This document shows, piece after piece, positions 4,347 to 5,622 of a stretch of DNA of 5,622 nt. The stretch is from JBBSEZ01 sp038239195 (GTDB taxonomy: Bacteria > Planctomycetota > Planctomycetia > Gemmatales > Gemmataceae). A program made the position numbers and the translations under genes. A model generated the notes under the pieces. It saw only the letters and a program-made list of their open reading frames with translations. It had not been told where the DNA came from and did no database searches. The stretch covers positions 1-5,622 of the forward strand of contig JBBSEZ010000558.1 in the NCBI GenBank assembly GCA_038239195.1, given 5' to 3'. Position 1 is the first letter of the stretch. Each line of letters starts with the position of its first letter.

Positions 4347-4784
4347 TCATTTCTTCAATCGCTGAAGCGCCTTCTCGGCTTCGAGGCGAAAATACTCCGT
4401 CGCCCAAACCTCATGCGGCGCAAGTGTCCCCGCCCGAAGTGTCTCGCGCGCGAACGCCTCCAATTTCCTCATGCGGTCGAGGTGTCCCTCGGCGGCCGCG
4501 ACGTGATCCTCCTTGCGGTCGCTCACTTCGCGCTGGGCCTCCATCCAGCGCAGCGACCAGCGCTGCACCGTCTCGAACAAGTCCAGGCCTCCACCCACCC
4601 CGCGCGCATCTCCTCGCGTGTGGCGCGCGAGCAAGCCCTTGTACACCTCGCTCGCCAATTCGAGCCGCGCTTTGGCGTTCGCGGCCTTGTCCTTGCGGGG
4701 CCTTGGCAGGCTCGGCGCCTCCGCAAAGCCAGCCGTCGCCAGCACACACAGGACCAGACTGACCACCAACGCTCGCTGAACCAT
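4347..4784 (-). CDS. Small exported helical protein of unknown function
   Basis: The product is 145 aa. It has a signal peptide (MVQRALVVSLVLCVLATAGFAEA, cleavage after about residue 21 or 23). Cys13 lies inside the hydrophobic run and is not a lipobox. The mature part looks almost wholly helical and charged. It runs from KDKAANAKARLELASEVYKGLL through LDLFETVQRWSLRWMEAQREVSDRKEDHVAAAEGHLDRMRKLEAFARETL to a final YFRLEAEKALQRLKK. The RWMEAQ...SDRKED...EGHLDRM core recalls a helical domain that is common, as I remember it, in exported planctomycete proteins. It is distantly similar in style to the helices of TolC-like outer-membrane proteins, but it is too short to be one. The ATG at 4784 has AAGGAG 7 nt upstream. 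It follows the ABC ATPase gene after 33 nt on the same strand, so it is probably co-transcribed. Whether it serves the transporter is unknown. Confidence 0.82.
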   Translation of the reverse strand: MVQRALVVSLVLCVLATAGFAEAPSLPRPRKDKAANAKARLELASEVYKGLLARHTRGDARGVGGGLDLFETVQRWSLRWMEAQREVSDRKEDHVAAAEGHLDRMRKLEAFARETLRAGTLAPHEVWATEYFRLEAEKALQRLKK

Positions 4785-4817
4785 GTTCGCTCTCCTTGTG
4801 TTCGAGCACCCTCCGCA

Positions 4818-5558
4818 TCACCCCGGCTCGACTTCGCTGAGAAACGCCCGCGTCGCCTCGTGCGCCGGCGCCGTGAAGACCTGCCCCGGCGACCCCGACT
4901 CCGCCACGCGCCCCGCGTGCATGACGTGGACGGTGTGGGCAACCCGGCGCGCGAAGCCCATCGCGTGCGTCACCACGATCATCGTCTGCCCCGACTTCGC
5001 CAGGTCCGCGATGACCCCCAGCACCTCGTTGGCCATGCGCGGGTCGAGCGCGCTCGTCGGCTCGTCGAACAGGATCGCCTCCGGCTTGACCGCCAGCGCC
5101 CGCGCGATGGCGACGCGCTGCTGCTGCCCGCCGGAGAGCTGCTCCGGGCGCGCGTCGGCCTTGTCGGCCAATCCCACCCGCGCGAGCAGGGCGCGGGCCT
5201 CCGGCTCGACCTCCGCGCGGCGGCGGCCCAGGGCGTAGCAGGGGCCCGACAGCACGTTCTCCAGCGCCGTCATGTGCGGAAACAGGTTGAACTGCTGGAA
5301 CACCATGCCCAGGCGGCGGCGCAACTGGAGCAGCGCGGCCGAGCTCTGGCGCGCCGTCGGCCCCAGCGCCAGGTCGCCGACGCGCACCTCGCCCTCGGTG
5401 AACGCCTCCAGGCCGTTGAGGCAGCGCAGCAGCGTGCTCTTGCCCCCGCCCGACGGCCCGATGAGGGCCGCGACCTCGCCGCGCTGCACCGTCAGCGATA
5501 CGCCATCGAGCACGCGCAGCCCGCCGAACTCCTTCACCAGCCCGCGAACCTCGATCAT
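4818..5558 (-). CDS. glnQ: ABC transporter ATP-binding protein, polar amino acid type (GlnQ/HisP family)
   Basis: The product is 246 aa, the normal size for ATPases of polar amino acid importers. Every motif is intact: Walker A GPSGGGKST (34-42), Q-loop FQQFNLFPHMT (87-97), signature LSGGQQQRVAIARAL (141-155), Walker B AILFDEP (161-167) with D165 and the catalytic E166, D-loop SALDP, and the switch histidine H198 in VVTHAMGFA. The FNLFPHMTALENV and THAMGFAR segments are typical of the GlnQ/HisP group. It would act as a dimer on the cytoplasmic face of a permease, hydrolysing ATP to drive amino acid uptake. The substrate cannot be read from the ATPase, so the symbol marks the family. No permease or binding protein is visible; these may lie beyond the right edge, upstream of this gene. 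ATG 5558 fits the family N-terminus (MIEVRGLVKEFGGLRVLDGVSL), with only a weak G-run as ribosome site. Codons favour G or C at third position. Confidence 0.95.
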   Translation of the reverse strand: MIEVRGLVKEFGGLRVLDGVSLTVQRGEVAALIGPSGGGKSTLLRCLNGLEAFTEGEVRVGDLALGPTARQSSAALLQLRRRLGMVFQQFNLFPHMTALENVLSGPCYALGRRRAEVEPEARALLARVGLADKADARPEQLSGGQQQRVAIARALAVKPEAILFDEPTSALDPRMANEVLGVIADLAKSGQTMIVVTHAMGFARRVAHTVHVMHAGRVAESGSPGQVFTAPAHEATRAFLSEVEPG

Positions 5559-5593
5559 GGCATGGCCCCCAGAAAGTCGCCGTCAGCAACGCC

Positions 5594-5622
5594 GTAGGGT
5601 GGGCCGAGTCTTCGAGGCCCAC
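5594..5622. repeat. REP-like palindrome at the right edge, possibly cut by the window end
   Basis: GTGGGCC (5599-5605) and GGCCCAC (5616-5622) are perfect 7-bp inverted repeats around a 10-nt centre, preceded by GTAGG. A GTAGGGTGGGC start with a matching GCCCACC end is a layout I recall for dispersed palindromic repeats in many bacteria. It lies 41 bp upstream of the ABC ATPase start codon. The right arm reaches the last base, so the full element may continue outside. Confidence 0.55.

Noticed and set aside
4302..5597. Long open frame on the plus strand opposite the ABC ATPase and the exported protein
   Set aside because: It is the antisense of two well-supported genes, and its translation is Arg/His-rich without motifs.
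4411..5622. 403-codon open frame on the minus strand across both right-hand genes
   Set aside because: It reads the ATPase gene out of frame. The true frame carries all Walker and signature motifs.

Overview
The window is GC-rich bacterial chromosome. Gene density, protein families and style point to a planctomycete, most likely Gemmata-like (Gemmatales). That is an inference from several small proteins whose sequences I recognise as planctomycete-type: a secreted GTVVSLDGLK protein, a short two-TPR protein, a CxxC small protein carrying RGLCWSCYY and STSKFARRG, and a secreted helical protein with an RWMEAQ...SDRKED core. No rRNA, tRNA, CRISPR array, transposase, integrase or phage structural gene is visible.

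Layout. (1) Positions 48-948, minus strand: a short TPR protein followed 19 nt downstream by a small exported protein, probably co-transcribed leftward. (2) 949-1283: divergent intergenic region holding the control sequences of the TPR gene and of the protease, plus one copy of a 21-bp imperfect palindrome. (3) 1284-2729, plus strand: an exported HtrA/Deg serine protease with a complete His-Asp-Ser triad and two PDZ domains. It carries a second copy of the same palindrome, translated in frame, in the loop ahead of the catalytic His. (4) 2730-2963: two hairpins (a short repeat-like one and a 10-bp terminator-like one), then an unusually AT-rich stretch ending in a near-consensus sigma-70 promoter. 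(5) 2963-4300, plus strand: a three-gene operon of small proteins of unknown function (151, 118 and 97 aa), with a hairpin in its leader and a long UUCG-capped terminator after it. (6) 4347-5558, minus strand: an amino-acid-type ABC transporter ATPase followed by a small exported helical protein. The right edge carries a palindromic repeat.

How the parts relate. The exported protease and the two exported small proteins are envelope or periplasm functions. The ABC ATPase should serve an importer whose permease and binding protein are not in this window. The three-gene operon is the least explained part and the best candidate for something undescribed. It has its own strong promoter, structured leader and terminator. 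Its genes are G-rich on the coding strand, while the preceding protease gene on the same strand is C-rich. Its gene ends share a repeated sequence, and one product has a CxxC-x11-CxxC zinc-binding-type motif. I do not know what it does and assign no function.
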